From NCBI GenBank assembly GCA_027485235.1, contig JAIXRJ010000017.1:121096-185095 (forward strand): a stretch of 64,000 bases of DNA, in the 5' to 3' direction. Positions 7,265 through 18,044 of this stretch are shown piece by piece. Within the stretch, counting starts at the first letter, position 1; each line of letters opens with the position of its first letter. This stretch comes from Comamonadaceae bacterium (GTDB taxonomy: Bacteria > Pseudomonadota > Gammaproteobacteria > Burkholderiales > Burkholderiaceae_C). The notes under the pieces were generated by a model, which saw only the letters and a list, made by a program, of their open reading frames with translations, had not been told where the DNA came from and searched no databases. Position numbers and translations under genes: made by a program.

Positions 7265-9892
7265 TCAGGTGCTTATTGCTGGCGATAAATGGCTTGGCAA
7301 CGCGATGAGTTCCTGGAGATTCAAGGGCTTTGAAAAAAAGTAGCCCTGGGCCTGCAGACAACCCAGCTGGATCAAGGTGTCTTGCTGATACCGGTTTTCC
7401 ACCCCCTCTGCGGTCACTTCCAGCCGCAGTGATTGCGCCAAGGCCAGAATTCCCGAAATGATTTTGACGTTTTCATCGCGCTCCATTCCCGCAATGAAGG
7501 ACATGTCAATTTTCAATTTCTGAATCGGCATGCTCGCCAGGCGCGACAGGGAAGAATAGGATTTGCCGAAATCATCGATGGCAATCCGAACACCCAAACC
7601 CATGATGGCCCGAAGTTGACTCGCCGATTCTTGAGGACTCAATGAAAAATCCGTTTCCGTGATTTCCAGCACAAAGCCATCCAAACCGTTGGCAAGTTCG
7701 GATGCCAGATGCGAAAGAATGCTCAACAGACGCTTGCCCGCCAACAACTGGGGGGATGAATTCAAGGCGATCCTGGCATGGGGAAAGTGGGCGCGGATCG
7801 CTTGGCTGTCTTTGACCACATGGGCAAACAAGCGCTCTGTCAGCGGGTCTATGGCACCTGATTGTTCGGCCAGTGGAATGAATTCGGCCGGGCTGACGAT
7901 GCCAAGCTCTTCGTCGTGCCATCTGGCGAGGGCTTCAAAGCCGATGATTTTGCCGGTCTGAAGATCCACCTCGGCTTGGTAATGCGGAAAGATTCGATCT
8001 TCACGAATGGCCGCGGCCAGCTTGCTCTCGAGCTTGGCTCTTCGGGTGGTGGCCGTCATCATCTGGGCGTTGAGCCATTTGATCTGATTGCGGCCGGACT
8101 CCTTGGCGTTCAGCAAGGCCGTGTCTGCGTAAATGAGCAAGGCATTGATCGATGGGGCATGCTCAGGAAACAATGCCGCTCCGGCACTGAAGGTGGCCGT
8201 GATCTGCACTCTGCCCGCATGGTGGATGTTGAAAACAGCGGGTTTGAAGACCCGTTTTAATTTGGCTTGAAAGTCGGCGACCGGTTCATGGATATCCAAC
8301 ACGGCAATGAACTCATCCCCCGAGCGGCGGCATAAAAAGTGGCCCACAGGGAGCATCCGTCCCAAATGTTGTGCGATCAGCTTGATGACTTCATCGCCTT
8401 GATCGTGTCCGTAGGTGTCGTTGATGTTTTTGAAATTGTCCAAATCAATGAACACGAGGGCAAAGTGCGCGCCCTCTGTTTTTGTTTTGATGTGCTCCAA
8501 AAATGCCCGGTAATTGGGCAGACCCGTGAGCAGGTCTTCAAGGAGAAGATTCTGGAGTTTTTTTTCTGCAGCCCGAATCGCCCGGATGTCAGAAAAAACG
8601 GAAACATGTCCCTGACGCCTGCCCTCGGCGTCCAGCAAAGTCGACACCGACAGCAAAACCGGCAAAAGGGTTTGCTGTTTGCTCAAAAAATAGGTTTCCC
8701 CACGCCAGGCGCCGTGTTGGCGCACGGCCTCGGCAATGATCGGGAAACCGATGCTTTGGTCGTTTTGGATGTAAAGCAGACCGGCATTTTGGTGAATGAG
8801 TTCTTCTTTGGCGTAACCGGTCATGTCTGTCAAGGCGGCGTTCACATCCACCACCAAGCCCTGCTTGTTGGTGATCAAAATGGCTTCGGCAGCCGTCTCG
8901 AACACCCTGGAGAAAATGGCCTGCTTCTGCGTGGCCAGCCTTTGCTTGATCAGCATGCTTTGCAAGGCGTTGGAGACCTTGGCAATCTCGTCTCCGGTGT
9001 GGTCAATTCGGGATGCATCACCGCGTCCATCGACGGTGTTGGCGGCCAGTTGCACCAGGCCATCGAGCCTTTGTGTGGTGCGGTCTGAAAAAATTCGGGT
9101 CCAGCGACTGAGTCCCAAAAACAGCAGACCGCCACAGACCAATGAAACCCCCAGCCCGGTCATCACAAAGAGAAAGGCCGACACATAACCTTGCTGGAGC
9201 TGAATGTGGAGCTTGTGGTCTTGGCCGGCTTCGTTCCATTCAAATTTGAATGATTCACTGTGCTTGGAAAAATCTGACGCAGTTTCGACAAATGGCGCAA
9301 GGCTGTAGTTGATCTTCAGGTCACTGGGGAATTTCAGTGTGGTCATGATCTTGTCAAGATCAATGTGGATCAAGACCAGACCCATGGTGCTGTCCGTGAA
9401 GTTGCCTGTGATGGGAATGCTGGCGACCAGATGGTCAGTTTGGCTGATGGGCATCAGTTCCAAATGGGTTTGACCGTCCTCAATCGTTTTCTGGATGTTG
9501 GCCGGCGTGTCCATCAGCAAGGCCACGGTGTTGCTGCTTTGGAGGAAAAATCGGCCACGGTAATCGAGCAGGTCAAGTTTGTGGTGCTTGTTTTGATTGA
9601 CTTTCTCGAGCAGTGGCAGGAGATACGAACCCTTTCCCACCGAGTCGGTCAGCCCGGTCCAGACCTCAGTCGATCCGGCCAAATCATGGGCTTGCAAGAA
9701 GGATGCACTGATTTCGGAGCCCAGCCGCGTGGCGATGAGCGCCTTGTAGTGCCTGAACTCTTCTTGCTGGTAGATAAAAATCGCAAAAATGGCCAAAAGC
9801 ATGCTGATCGATGTGACACCCAGAATGTAGGTGCCAAACAGCCTGAAAACATCACGACGGATCTGGGCTTTGAGCGGTTGCAATCGGCCCAT
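7265..9892 (-). CDS. Membrane sensor with PAS, GGDEF and EAL domains (c-di-GMP turnover)
   Basis: An 875-residue inner-membrane protein predicted to make or break cyclic di-GMP. Transmembrane segments at about 18-41 and 237-260 bracket a periplasmic sensor region of roughly 195 residues that I do not recognise. A linker (HAMP-like, 260-320) leads to a PAS domain at about 327-440. The GGDEF domain (about 445-610) has DLDNFKNIND and SGDEF at 524-528, a variant seen in active cyclases. The EAL domain (about 625-870) has FEALARW at 652-658, EITETDF, IDDFGKSYSSL, TAEGVE and QGYFFSKPL, so its metal and catalytic residues look complete. The start codon follows the binding-protein stop codon after one base, with only a weak Shine-Dalgarno sequence, implying translational coupling. 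Confidence 0.88.
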   Translation of the reverse strand: MGRLQPLKAQIRRDVFRLFGTYILGVTSISMLLAIFAIFIYQQEEFRHYKALIATRLGSEISASFLQAHDLAGSTEVWTGLTDSVGKGSYLLPLLEKVNQNKHHKLDLLDYRGRFFLQSSNTVALLMDTPANIQKTIEDGQTHLELMPISQTDHLVASIPITGNFTDSTMGLVLIHIDLDKIMTTLKFPSDLKINYSLAPFVETASDFSKHSESFKFEWNEAGQDHKLHIQLQQGYVSAFLFVMTGLGVSLVCGGLLFLGLSRWTRIFSDRTTQRLDGLVQLAANTVDGRGDASRIDHTGDEIAKVSNALQSMLIKQRLATQKQAIFSRVFETAAEAILITNKQGLVVDVNAALTDMTGYAKEELIHQNAGLLYIQNDQSIGFPIIAEAVRQHGAWRGETYFLSKQQTLLPVLLSVSTLLDAEGRRQGHVSVFSDIRAIRAAEKKLQNLLLEDLLTGLPNYRAFLEHIKTKTEGAHFALVFIDLDNFKNINDTYGHDQGDEVIKLIAQHLGRMLPVGHFLCRRSGDEFIAVLDIHEPVADFQAKLKRVFKPAVFNIHHAGRVQITATFSAGAALFPEHAPSINALLIYADTALLNAKESGRNQIKWLNAQMMTATTRRAKLESKLAAAIREDRIFPHYQAEVDLQTGKIIGFEALARWHDEELGIVSPAEFIPLAEQSGAIDPLTERLFAHVVKDSQAIRAHFPHARIALNSSPQLLAGKRLLSILSHLASELANGLDGFVLEITETDFSLSPQESASQLRAIMGLGVRIAIDDFGKSYSSLSRLASMPIQKLKIDMSFIAGMERDENVKIISGILALAQSLRLEVTAEGVENRYQQDTLIQLGCLQAQGYFFSKPLNLQELIALPSHLSPAIST

Positions 9893-9893
9893 G

Positions 9894-11111
9894 TCAGTCT
9901 TGCGGAATCAACTGCCCGTTCGGCGTCAGTCTCACAAAAAGGACGTTCGTTTTGTCCAGTGCGTCACGACGTTGATGCGTGAAGGCTTGGGTGTAGTGCC
10001 TGACCGCACCCTGGAAGGGGGGTAATTTTTCCAAGGCGTCTCTGATTCTCTGAGGGGAGGTGGTTTTTGCTGTGTCGATGGCCTTGGCCAGAAGATGGAC
10101 CGTGTCGTACGCATGGGCGGCTCCGACGGGGCTGGGGATGTCGAATGTGCTTTTCAGGTCAGCGTTTTTCAAAATCCAATTGGCCAGATAGACCGCACGA
10201 GGCCGCTTGTTGTGGATGAAGGTGAAGGTCTGGATGAAATCGATCTGCACCAGGGCGAGTTCTGCGTTGGCCAACTCATGCAAGGTGCCACCCACGGCAC
10301 CCCAATGTGACACCACGGGCATGCGCTGGGATTGGGGCTGAGCGGCGATTTCCTTGAGCAAAATGGCACCTTCTTTTTCATTGCCGACAAACAGAAGGCC
10401 TTGCGTGCGCGAGTTCAGGCAGGCTTTGTAATGCTCACTGAGAGATGCGTCGCCCCAGTTGTACCAACGCAGCACCGGGAATTGGACGTTGTTTGACCCA
10501 GACTTGTCCCGAATCACCTTGTCTGCCGAGCGTCCCCAGGCCGTGTTCGGCAAAATGGCGCAGCCTTGCCGAACCTTGTATTTGGAGGACAGGCGTTTCA
10601 TCATCGCTTCGACGCCCCAATCGTCCTTGAGGGAGACACGAAACGAGTAGGAGGGCTTGTAGTTGTGGTCTGTGATGGGGTCAGCCGATCCCCAGACGCT
10701 GATCAAAGGGACCTTCAGTCGGTGGGCATCGGGCAGCATGTCCTCGCTGATCGGGCTGTATTTGCCGGTTAAGACAGCCACCAGATCCAGGGTTTCCGCC
10801 AGTTGAACAAAGTTGTCCTTGCCGCGAGCAGAGATGCCTTTGTTGTCGGTGGTCAACAGCTTCAAGGGCCTGCCGTTGAGAACGCCACCTTCGGCGTTGA
10901 TTTCCTCCATGGCGGCTTGGATGCCCCATTCGATGGCCATGGCGGAGGTGTTGGTCTTGACGCCATAGGCATCATCAAAACCGATCCAAACGGGTGCATT
11001 GTGTGAAAGGTCTTTCGCCTGCGCACAGAACTCGGCCGAACACGCATAAAAAATGAAGGCCAAGACCTGCTTCGTTGGGCTGAACATGCCCCTTATCCGC
11101 CGTGCTTGCAT
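9894..11111 (-). CDS. Periplasmic binding protein, branched-chain amino-acid type (Peripla_BP_6)
   Basis: A secreted type-1 periplasmic binding-fold protein of about 405 residues. An N-terminal hydrophobic stretch ending near CAQAKD is a likely signal peptide. The mature part starts APVWIGFDDAYGVKTNTSAMAIEWG and contains INAEGGVLNGRPLKLLTTDN, typical of Leu/Ile/Val-binding proteins. No ABC permease or ATPase gene is nearby. It is followed after one base by the GGDEF/EAL sensor gene, so it more likely presents a ligand to that sensor than feeds a transporter; this is inferred from gene order. The start is uncertain: ATG 11111 has a weak ribosome site, while ATG 11087 has AAGGGG very close to it and gives a tidier signal peptide. 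Confidence 0.8.
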   Translation of the reverse strand: MQARRIRGMFSPTKQVLAFIFYACSAEFCAQAKDLSHNAPVWIGFDDAYGVKTNTSAMAIEWGIQAAMEEINAEGGVLNGRPLKLLTTDNKGISARGKDNFVQLAETLDLVAVLTGKYSPISEDMLPDAHRLKVPLISVWGSADPITDHNYKPSYSFRVSLKDDWGVEAMMKRLSSKYKVRQGCAILPNTAWGRSADKVIRDKSGSNNVQFPVLRWYNWGDASLSEHYKACLNSRTQGLLFVGNEKEGAILLKEIAAQPQSQRMPVVSHWGAVGGTLHELANAELALVQIDFIQTFTFIHNKRPRAVYLANWILKNADLKSTFDIPSPVGAAHAYDTVHLLAKAIDTAKTTSPQRIRDALEKLPPFQGAVRHYTQAFTHQRRDALDKTNVLFVRLTPNGQLIPQD

Positions 11112-11118
11112 GGTCTTT

Positions 11119-11802
11119 TCAATGGTTCTTCGCGGGATGCATGACCCGGTAACATTCGCACGCCCTGGCCACCAGTCCGGGGCGATCCAGGACGGCCAAT
11201 TGGCCACGGGTGACTTCGATCAGCCCTTCGTGGCTCAATTTGCCAGCTGTGAGTGTGACCGATTCCCTGCGAATGCCCAAGGTGTTTGCAATTTCCTGGT
11301 GCGTGATTTGGAGCGTGTGCCCTTGGGTCTTGTCCAGGGTGTTCATGATCCAGCGAACGATCTGCTGCTCATTGCTGTGTTTGCTGCTGCAGATGGTGGG
11401 CATGGCAATTTGCAAAATCATTTGACGCGTGGTGGCCATCCAGATTTTCAGAAACCCGCGGTCCTGCGCCAATTCCGTCTGGAATACAGCCAAGGGTAAT
11501 TTGTAGGCAAATCCTGAAAATCTCACACGGGCTCGGCTGAAATTCTGGTTACCCCCCATCACGCCGCTGCCAACCATGCCTTCTTTGCCAATCAGGACAA
11601 TGTCGGCGGACGAGCCATCCGAGAGGTCGATTTGCATGGCGATGATGGCGCTCACCGGGAAGAACACGTGTTGGATGACTTCCTGGGGCCTAAAGATCAA
11701 CTGTTCATCATCCAGGCAGACCAGTTGAAAAGATGGCAATAATTTCTCGTACGTGTGCGAAGCCAATTGTCCAATCATCAAATTGCTTGCAGGGCTCAGC
11801 AT
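11119..11802 (-). CDS. Crp/Fnr-family transcriptional regulator
   Basis: A 227-residue regulator with an N-terminal cyclic-nucleotide-binding-type beta barrel (about 20-130) and a C-terminal winged helix (about 150-215). The latter contains LQITHQEIANTLGIRRESVTLTAGKLSHEGLI, whose recognition helix follows the Crp/Fnr pattern. The Cys cluster of Fnr is not evident at the N-terminus, and I do not see the RxS phosphate-binding motif of true cAMP receptors, so the effector is unknown. It is the first gene of a probable three-gene operon, 7 bases before the binding protein. A palindrome of CRP-like form lies 57-74 bases upstream and may be its own operator. Confidence 0.85.
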   Translation of the reverse strand: MLSPASNLMIGQLASHTYEKLLPSFQLVCLDDEQLIFRPQEVIQHVFFPVSAIIAMQIDLSDGSSADIVLIGKEGMVGSGVMGGNQNFSRARVRFSGFAYKLPLAVFQTELAQDRGFLKIWMATTRQMILQIAMPTICSSKHSNEQQIVRWIMNTLDKTQGHTLQITHQEIANTLGIRRESVTLTAGKLSHEGLIEVTRGQLAVLDRPGLVARACECYRVMHPAKNH

Positions 11803-11858
11803 TGATCGTTCTGTAGAAGTTGAGGAACATCAGTTTAATAAAGCCCCCCCTCTTAGCA

Positions 11859-11876
11859 ATGTGCGATACCGCACAT
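11859..11876. promoter_or_regulatory. Palindromic operator candidate upstream of the Crp/Fnr-type gene
   Basis: ATGTGCG-ATAC-CGCACAT has perfect 7-base arms. The core TGTG-N8-CACA has the spacing of Crp-type sites (TGTGA-N6-TCACA). It lies 57 bases or more upstream of the regulator start codon, so autoregulation is a reasonable guess. No T-run flanks it, which argues against a terminator. Confidence 0.4.
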
Positions 11877-11897
11877 AGAAATGCTGGATCCGCCATT

Positions 11898-11933
11898 GAA
11901 AAAGCCTCCCAACTTTGCAGTCGGAAGGCTTTG
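11898..11933 (-). terminator. Intrinsic terminator after rpoD
   Basis: On the minus strand AGCCTTCC pairs with GGGAGGCT around a 12-base loop and is followed by TTTTTC. It lies 22 bases beyond the rpoD stop codon, so it should end rpoD transcription before the Crp-like gene. Confidence 0.75.
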
Positions 11934-11954
11934 CACTGGGGTGTGCTGATCGGC

Positions 11955-14381
<2,427 letters not shown>

Positions 14382-14684
14382 GGACACCTCAGGGCTACAA
14401 AAGAAACAAGGAAACAGACACAGTCAGCGCCAAATACATCCCGGCGCGGGCTTGTTGGGACGCAGAATCAGCGGCGTGAATCGCTGACGCTGCAAAAGCA
14501 AGATGGAGGGGCGAACATTTGGGGTGCAGTCCTTGCGGAACGGTGATCGGCCCGTAGGGGGCTTCGCGCTGATGGCGGTGATCTTGCCGGAGGTGCTGCT
14601 GTCGCTCTTGCTAAAGAAATGGGATTATACCCAATGGCCAATGGGACCGATCACCGAGGACAGGCCATTTCCCTCTCAGAGTCT
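14382..14684. other. 303-base gap between mog and rpoD
   Basis: No convincing coding frame was found. The gap holds the rpoD ribosome site, a TATAAT-type box on the minus strand (14624-14629) and, next to it, the imperfect palindrome CCCAATGGCCAATGGG (14630-14645). A remnant of dnaG was looked for by eye and not seen. Confidence 0.5.
14624..14629 (-). promoter_or_regulatory. Candidate -10 box for rpoD
   Basis: The minus strand reads TATAAT about 240 bases before the rpoD ATG. No recognisable -35 hexamer sits 16-18 bases upstream; the sequence there is an imperfect CCCAATGG-CCAATGGG palindrome that could bind a regulator. The call rests on the perfect -10 hexamer alone. Confidence 0.3.
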
Positions 14685-15281
14685 TCAGCGTGCAGGGCGA
14701 AGGGCTGTTTTGGGGCGAAAGGCTTTGCAGACTTTGTCGTGGGTTTCCAAGTAAGGGCCGCCGATCAAGTCCACGCAATAAGGCACGGCTGCAAAAATGC
14801 CGTGAACCACCGGTTTGCCCTCGGCATCTTTCAGGCCCTCCAGCGTTTCGGCGATCGATTTGGGTTGGCCTGGCAAATTGATGATCAGGCTCTGGCCCCG
14901 GATCACCGCCACTTGGCGCGAAAGAATGGCGGTGGGCACAAATTTCAGGCTGATTTGGCGCATTTGTTCGCCAAAGCCGGGCATTTCCTTGTCGGCCACG
15001 GCCAGGGTGGCTTCGGGTGTCACGTCGCGCAGGGCCGGGCCGGTGCCGCCGGTGGTCAGCACCAAGCTGCATCCGGCATCGACCAGTTCGATCAGCGTGG
15101 CGCTGATGCGGTCTTTTTCATCGGGGATCAGACGCGGCTCAAAAGTGATGGGGTTGAGCAGCGCCCGGCCGAGCCAATCTTGCAGGGCCGGCAGGCCTTT
15201 GTCCTGGTAAACACCCGCGCTGGCGCGGTCGCTGATGGAGACGATGCCGATCCGGATCGGCTCATGCGGGTGCTCACTCAT
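14685..15281 (-). CDS. mog: Molybdopterin adenylyltransferase
   Basis: Adenylylates molybdopterin before molybdenum insertion. The 198-residue protein has the MoaB/Mog fold signatures IGIVSISDRASAG at the N-terminus, LVLTTGGTGPALRDVTPEAT in the middle (GGTG and D-x-TPEA are the substrate loop) and LIINLPGQPKSIAETL towards the end. The start is placed at the ATG at 15281, which overlaps the darP stop by 8 bases, rather than at an in-frame ATG 11 codons upstream inside darP. The overlap suggests translational coupling with darP. No other molybdenum-cofactor gene is adjacent. Confidence 0.9.
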   Translation of the reverse strand: MSEHPHEPIRIGIVSISDRASAGVYQDKGLPALQDWLGRALLNPITFEPRLIPDEKDRISATLIELVDAGCSLVLTTGGTGPALRDVTPEATLAVADKEMPGFGEQMRQISLKFVPTAILSRQVAVIRGQSLIINLPGQPKSIAETLEGLKDAEGKPVVHGIFAAVPYCVDLIGGPYLETHDKVCKAFRPKTALRPAR

Positions 15282-15927
15282 CGTCGCTTTCCTCTGCTGT
15301 GTCGTCGGCTTCACCAGTCAAGGTGCTTTTGACCAATTTGAACAATGCTCGGTATGCCCGGCTTTGGCGTGGTGCCAGACCCTGTGAGATCGCCGTGTTG
15401 GTGACGGGCACCGCGTCCTTGCGGGCCTGGCGCACCAAGGCGCGCAGTTGCTGGATGTCGGTTTGGGTGTATTGCGCGATCCACTCGGCTGCGGCATCGT
15501 CGTCTGCAATCAGGCGATCGCGCCAGGCTTCAGCCAGGTGCAGCGATTGGGTGTCTTTGGCACTGCCCAGGCGTTGGATCTCGAGGGCATCGCGCACAGC
15601 CTGCAAGGTTTCTGGGCTGAGTAAACGCATTTGTTTGCCGATGAATTGCATTTGTCGGCGCTTGCCCTCAAAGTTGGTGATGCGGTTGGCGTCGACCAAA
15701 CCATCGGCCAATTTGTCGGGGAGCTTCAGTCCCGCCATCAGGTCCCGGCGCAGCGTCAACAATTGCACGCCCAGCTCTTGCAGTTCGGTGCTTTCACGCT
15801 TGAGCTCGGTGCGGCTAGGTCCTTCCAGTCCAAACTTGAGTTCGCGTTTGAATTCCAAGTCCAGTTCGCTGCCTTCGGCAACAAATTGACCGCGGACGAA
15901 ATAGCCTTTTTTGGGTTTACGGGACAT
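15274..15927 (-). CDS. darP: Ribosome biogenesis factor DarP/YjgA (DUF615)
   Basis: A 217-residue protein of the YjgA/DarP family, which associates with late 50S ribosomal precursors. Diagnostic stretches are ELKRESTELQELGVQLL, LPDKLADGLVDANRITNFE, RRQMQFIGKQMR and QLRALVRQARKD. The C-terminal tail is acidic and low in complexity. It starts MSRKPKKGYF at 15927 and is divergent from pmbA, sharing a gap of about 100 bases. It overlaps mog by 8 bases. Confidence 0.92.
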   Translation of the reverse strand: MSRKPKKGYFVRGQFVAEGSELDLEFKRELKFGLEGPSRTELKRESTELQELGVQLLTLRRDLMAGLKLPDKLADGLVDANRITNFEGKRRQMQFIGKQMRLLSPETLQAVRDALEIQRLGSAKDTQSLHLAEAWRDRLIADDDAAAEWIAQYTQTDIQQLRALVRQARKDAVPVTNTAISQGLAPRQSRAYRALFKLVKSTLTGEADDTAEESDDE

Positions 15928-16030
15928 GAATGGGGGAACTCGTTCTCAAAGACAGCGCGCGGGCTGGGTGCCAAGTATCATAGCGGCCACTTTGGGCCCG
16001 GCGCCCACCATTTGCCTCGAGAGCTCTTTC

Positions 16031-17428
16031 GTGAACAAAACAGCACCCGCCAACGCCACCCATTCCGAGCCACACGATGGCTTCAGCTACTCGCGTGACC
16101 AATTTGAGGAACTGGTGGACACCGCCTTGAGCCATGCCAAAAAGCTGGGCGCGACCAACGCTGGTGCCGAGGCTTCGGAAGGCTGCGGCTTGTCGGTCAG
16201 CGTGCGCAAGGGCGAGCTGGAAAACGTGGAGCGCAACCGTGACAAATCCCTCGGCGTGACGGTTTACATGGGGCATCGCCGCGGCAACGCCAGCACCTCG
16301 GACTTCTCCAAGGCTGCCATCGAGCGCACCGTGCAAGCGGCATTTGACATTGCCCGCTTCACCGCAGAAGACCCCTCTGCTGGCCTGCCCGACGAGGCGG
16401 ACATTGAAACCCATCAGCGCGAGCTGGACCTGTTCCACCCTTGGGCCATCAACAGCGAAGAAGCGGCCAAGCTGGCTTTGCAGTGCGAAGCGGCTGCGCT
16501 GAAAACCAGCCGCCGCATCACGAACAGCGATGGCGCGGCGGTCTCGGCCCAGCAAAGCCATTTTTTCAGTGCCCACACCCATGGCTTTCGGGGGGGCTAC
16601 GCCAGTTCGCGCCACAGCATTTCGGTGGCACCGATTGCCAAGTTGCCCGGGCGCAACGCCGAAATGCAACGCGATGCTTGGTACAGCTCCATGCGCTCGG
16701 CGTCTGAGTTGTCATCGCCAGAAGCCGTGGGGCGCTACGCGGCAGAGCGTGCGCTTTCCCGTCTGGGAGCCCGCAAGATCGCCACGACCGAATGCCCTGT
16801 CTTGTTCGAATCTCCTGCCGCTGCAGGTTTGTTGGGGGGCTTTGTGCAGGCCGTGAGCGGCGGCGCGCTGTACCGTAAAAGCAGTTTCTTGCTCGACTCT
16901 TTGGGCAAAAAAGTTTTTCCCAAGCACATCGACATCGAGGAAGACCCGCACCTGTTGCGAGGCAAAGGCAGCTCCCCCTTCGACGACGAAGGGGTGCGTT
17001 CGGTGCGCCGCCAAGTGGTCAAGGGCGGTCGTCTCGAGGCTTATTTCTTGTCCAGCTACTCGGCCCGCAAACTGGGCATGAAGACCACGGGCAATGCCGG
17101 TGGTTCGCACAACCTGACGATGACTTCACGCCTGACCCAAGCGGGCGATGACCTCAATGAAATGATCCGCAAGTTGGGCACCGGCCTGTTTGTCACCGAG
17201 TTGATGGGTCAGGGCGTGAACTACGTCACGGGCGACTATTCACGTGGTGCGAGTGGCTTTTGGGTGGAGAACGGCCAGATGGCTTTTCCGGTGCAGGAGA
17301 TCACGATTGCCGGCAACCTGAAAGACATGTTCATGGGCATTGAGGCGATTGGTTCTGACACCTACAACATGGGGGCCAAGACCACTGGCTCCATGCTCAT
17401 CAACCGCATGAAGTTGGCCGGCAGCTGA
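16031..17428 (+). CDS. pmbA: Metalloprotease PmbA/TldE
   Basis: The TldE/PmbA subunit of the TldD/TldE zinc protease, which matures microcin-type peptides and degrades CcdA in E. coli. The 465-residue protein shows the family stretches LSVSVRKGELENVERNRDKSLG near the N-terminus, GASGFWVENGQMAFPVQEITIAGNL and the end GSMLINRMKLAGS. TldE lacks the HExxxH zinc motif of TldD, and none is seen here. The likely start is GTG at 16031 after GAGAG; the open frame upstream has no family-like residues. A chromosomal ccdAB pair lies 2.3 kb away, which is notable given the CcdA link. Confidence 0.92.
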   Translation: MNKTAPANATHSEPHDGFSYSRDQFEELVDTALSHAKKLGATNAGAEASEGCGLSVSVRKGELENVERNRDKSLGVTVYMGHRRGNASTSDFSKAAIERTVQAAFDIARFTAEDPSAGLPDEADIETHQRELDLFHPWAINSEEAAKLALQCEAAALKTSRRITNSDGAAVSAQQSHFFSAHTHGFRGGYASSRHSISVAPIAKLPGRNAEMQRDAWYSSMRSASELSSPEAVGRYAAERALSRLGARKIATTECPVLFESPAAAGLLGGFVQAVSGGALYRKSSFLLDSLGKKVFPKHIDIEEDPHLLRGKGSSPFDDEGVRSVRRQVVKGGRLEAYFLSSYSARKLGMKTTGNAGGSHNLTMTSRLTQAGDDLNEMIRKLGTGLFVTELMGQGVNYVTGDYSRGASGFWVENGQMAFPVQEITIAGNLKDMFMGIEAIGSDTYNMGAKTTGSMLINRMKLAGS

Positions 17429-17439
17429 TCGGTTCTTCC

Positions 17440-17464
17440 AAAAAAGGGAAGCCAAAGGCTTCCC
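17440..17464 (-). terminator. Intrinsic terminator after yqeY
   Basis: On the minus strand GGGAAGCC-TTT-GGCTTCCC is a perfect 8-base stem followed by six T residues. It lies 23 bases past the yqeY stop. On the plus strand the same hairpin follows pmbA but lacks a T-run. Confidence 0.8.
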
Positions 17465-17487
17465 CCTTGGCGAGGAGATGACGGCCT

Positions 17488-17934
17488 TCAGCCCGCCAAT
17501 GCCGCTTTCACGGCGGCAGACACTTGGCCCATGTCGGCCTTGCCCGACAGTTGGGCTTTGACGGCGCCCATCACTTTGCCCATGTCGCCTGGCCCCTTGG
17601 CCCCCAAATCGGCCACGATGGCTTGTACCGCAGCCGCCACCTCTTCGGCCGACAGGCGTGCAGGCAGGTAAGCCACCAAGACAGCCATTTCGGCTTTTTC
17701 CTTGTCGGCCAGATCTTGTCGGGCAGCTTGTTCAAAAGCCGCGATCGAGTCTTTGCGCTGCTTGATCAATTTGTCGACGATGGCCACCACGGCCACATCG
17801 TCCAGTTCGATCCGCTCGTCCACTTCCTTTTGTTTCATGGCCGACAGCAGCAAGCGGATGGTGCCCAAGCGCTCGGCGTCTTTGGCACGCATGGCGGTTT
17901 TCATGTCTTCGGTGATCTGTTCTTTCAGGTTCAT
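17488..17934 (-). CDS. GatB/YqeY-domain protein
   Basis: A 148-residue stand-alone YqeY protein related to the C-terminal tRNA-binding domain of GatB. It begins MNLKEQITEDMKTAMRAKDAERLGTIR and contains LLSAMKQKEVDER and ARQDLADKEKAEMAVL, then the conserved YLPARLSAEEV; it ends with the GDMGKVMGAVKAQLSGKADMGQVS region. The ATG at 17934 has AGGAG upstream and is preferred to an in-frame ATG 15 codons earlier. It follows rpsU, as in many betaproteobacteria, with a terminator-like hairpin between. Its function is not firmly known, though it is often linked to tRNA amidation. Confidence 0.9.
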   Translation of the reverse strand: MNLKEQITEDMKTAMRAKDAERLGTIRLLLSAMKQKEVDERIELDDVAVVAIVDKLIKQRKDSIAAFEQAARQDLADKEKAEMAVLVAYLPARLSAEEVAAAVQAIVADLGAKGPGDMGKVMGAVKAQLSGKADMGQVSAAVKAALAG

Positions 17935-17967
17935 GAGAGGCTCCTGGCTGGTGTCTATGAAAGGGGG

Positions 17968-18008
17968 CAAAAACAACAAAGCCCGCCTGAGCGTCCTCCA
18001 GCGGGCTT
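17968..18008 (-). terminator. Terminator or attenuator between rpsU and yqeY
   Basis: On the minus strand AAGCCCGC pairs with GCGGGCTT across a 14-base loop and is followed by TGTTGTTTTTG. It lies 36 bases after the rpsU stop, so rpsU is probably made mainly as a short message with partial read-through into yqeY. Confidence 0.7.
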
Positions 18009-18044
18009 GTTTGCAGACCTGTGCAGGTCAAGCAAAGTGGAAGA

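Noticed and set aside
14388..14684. Remnant of dnaG between mog and rpoD
   Set aside because: None of the three frames on either strand shows primase motifs such as the zinc-finger or TOPRIM residues.
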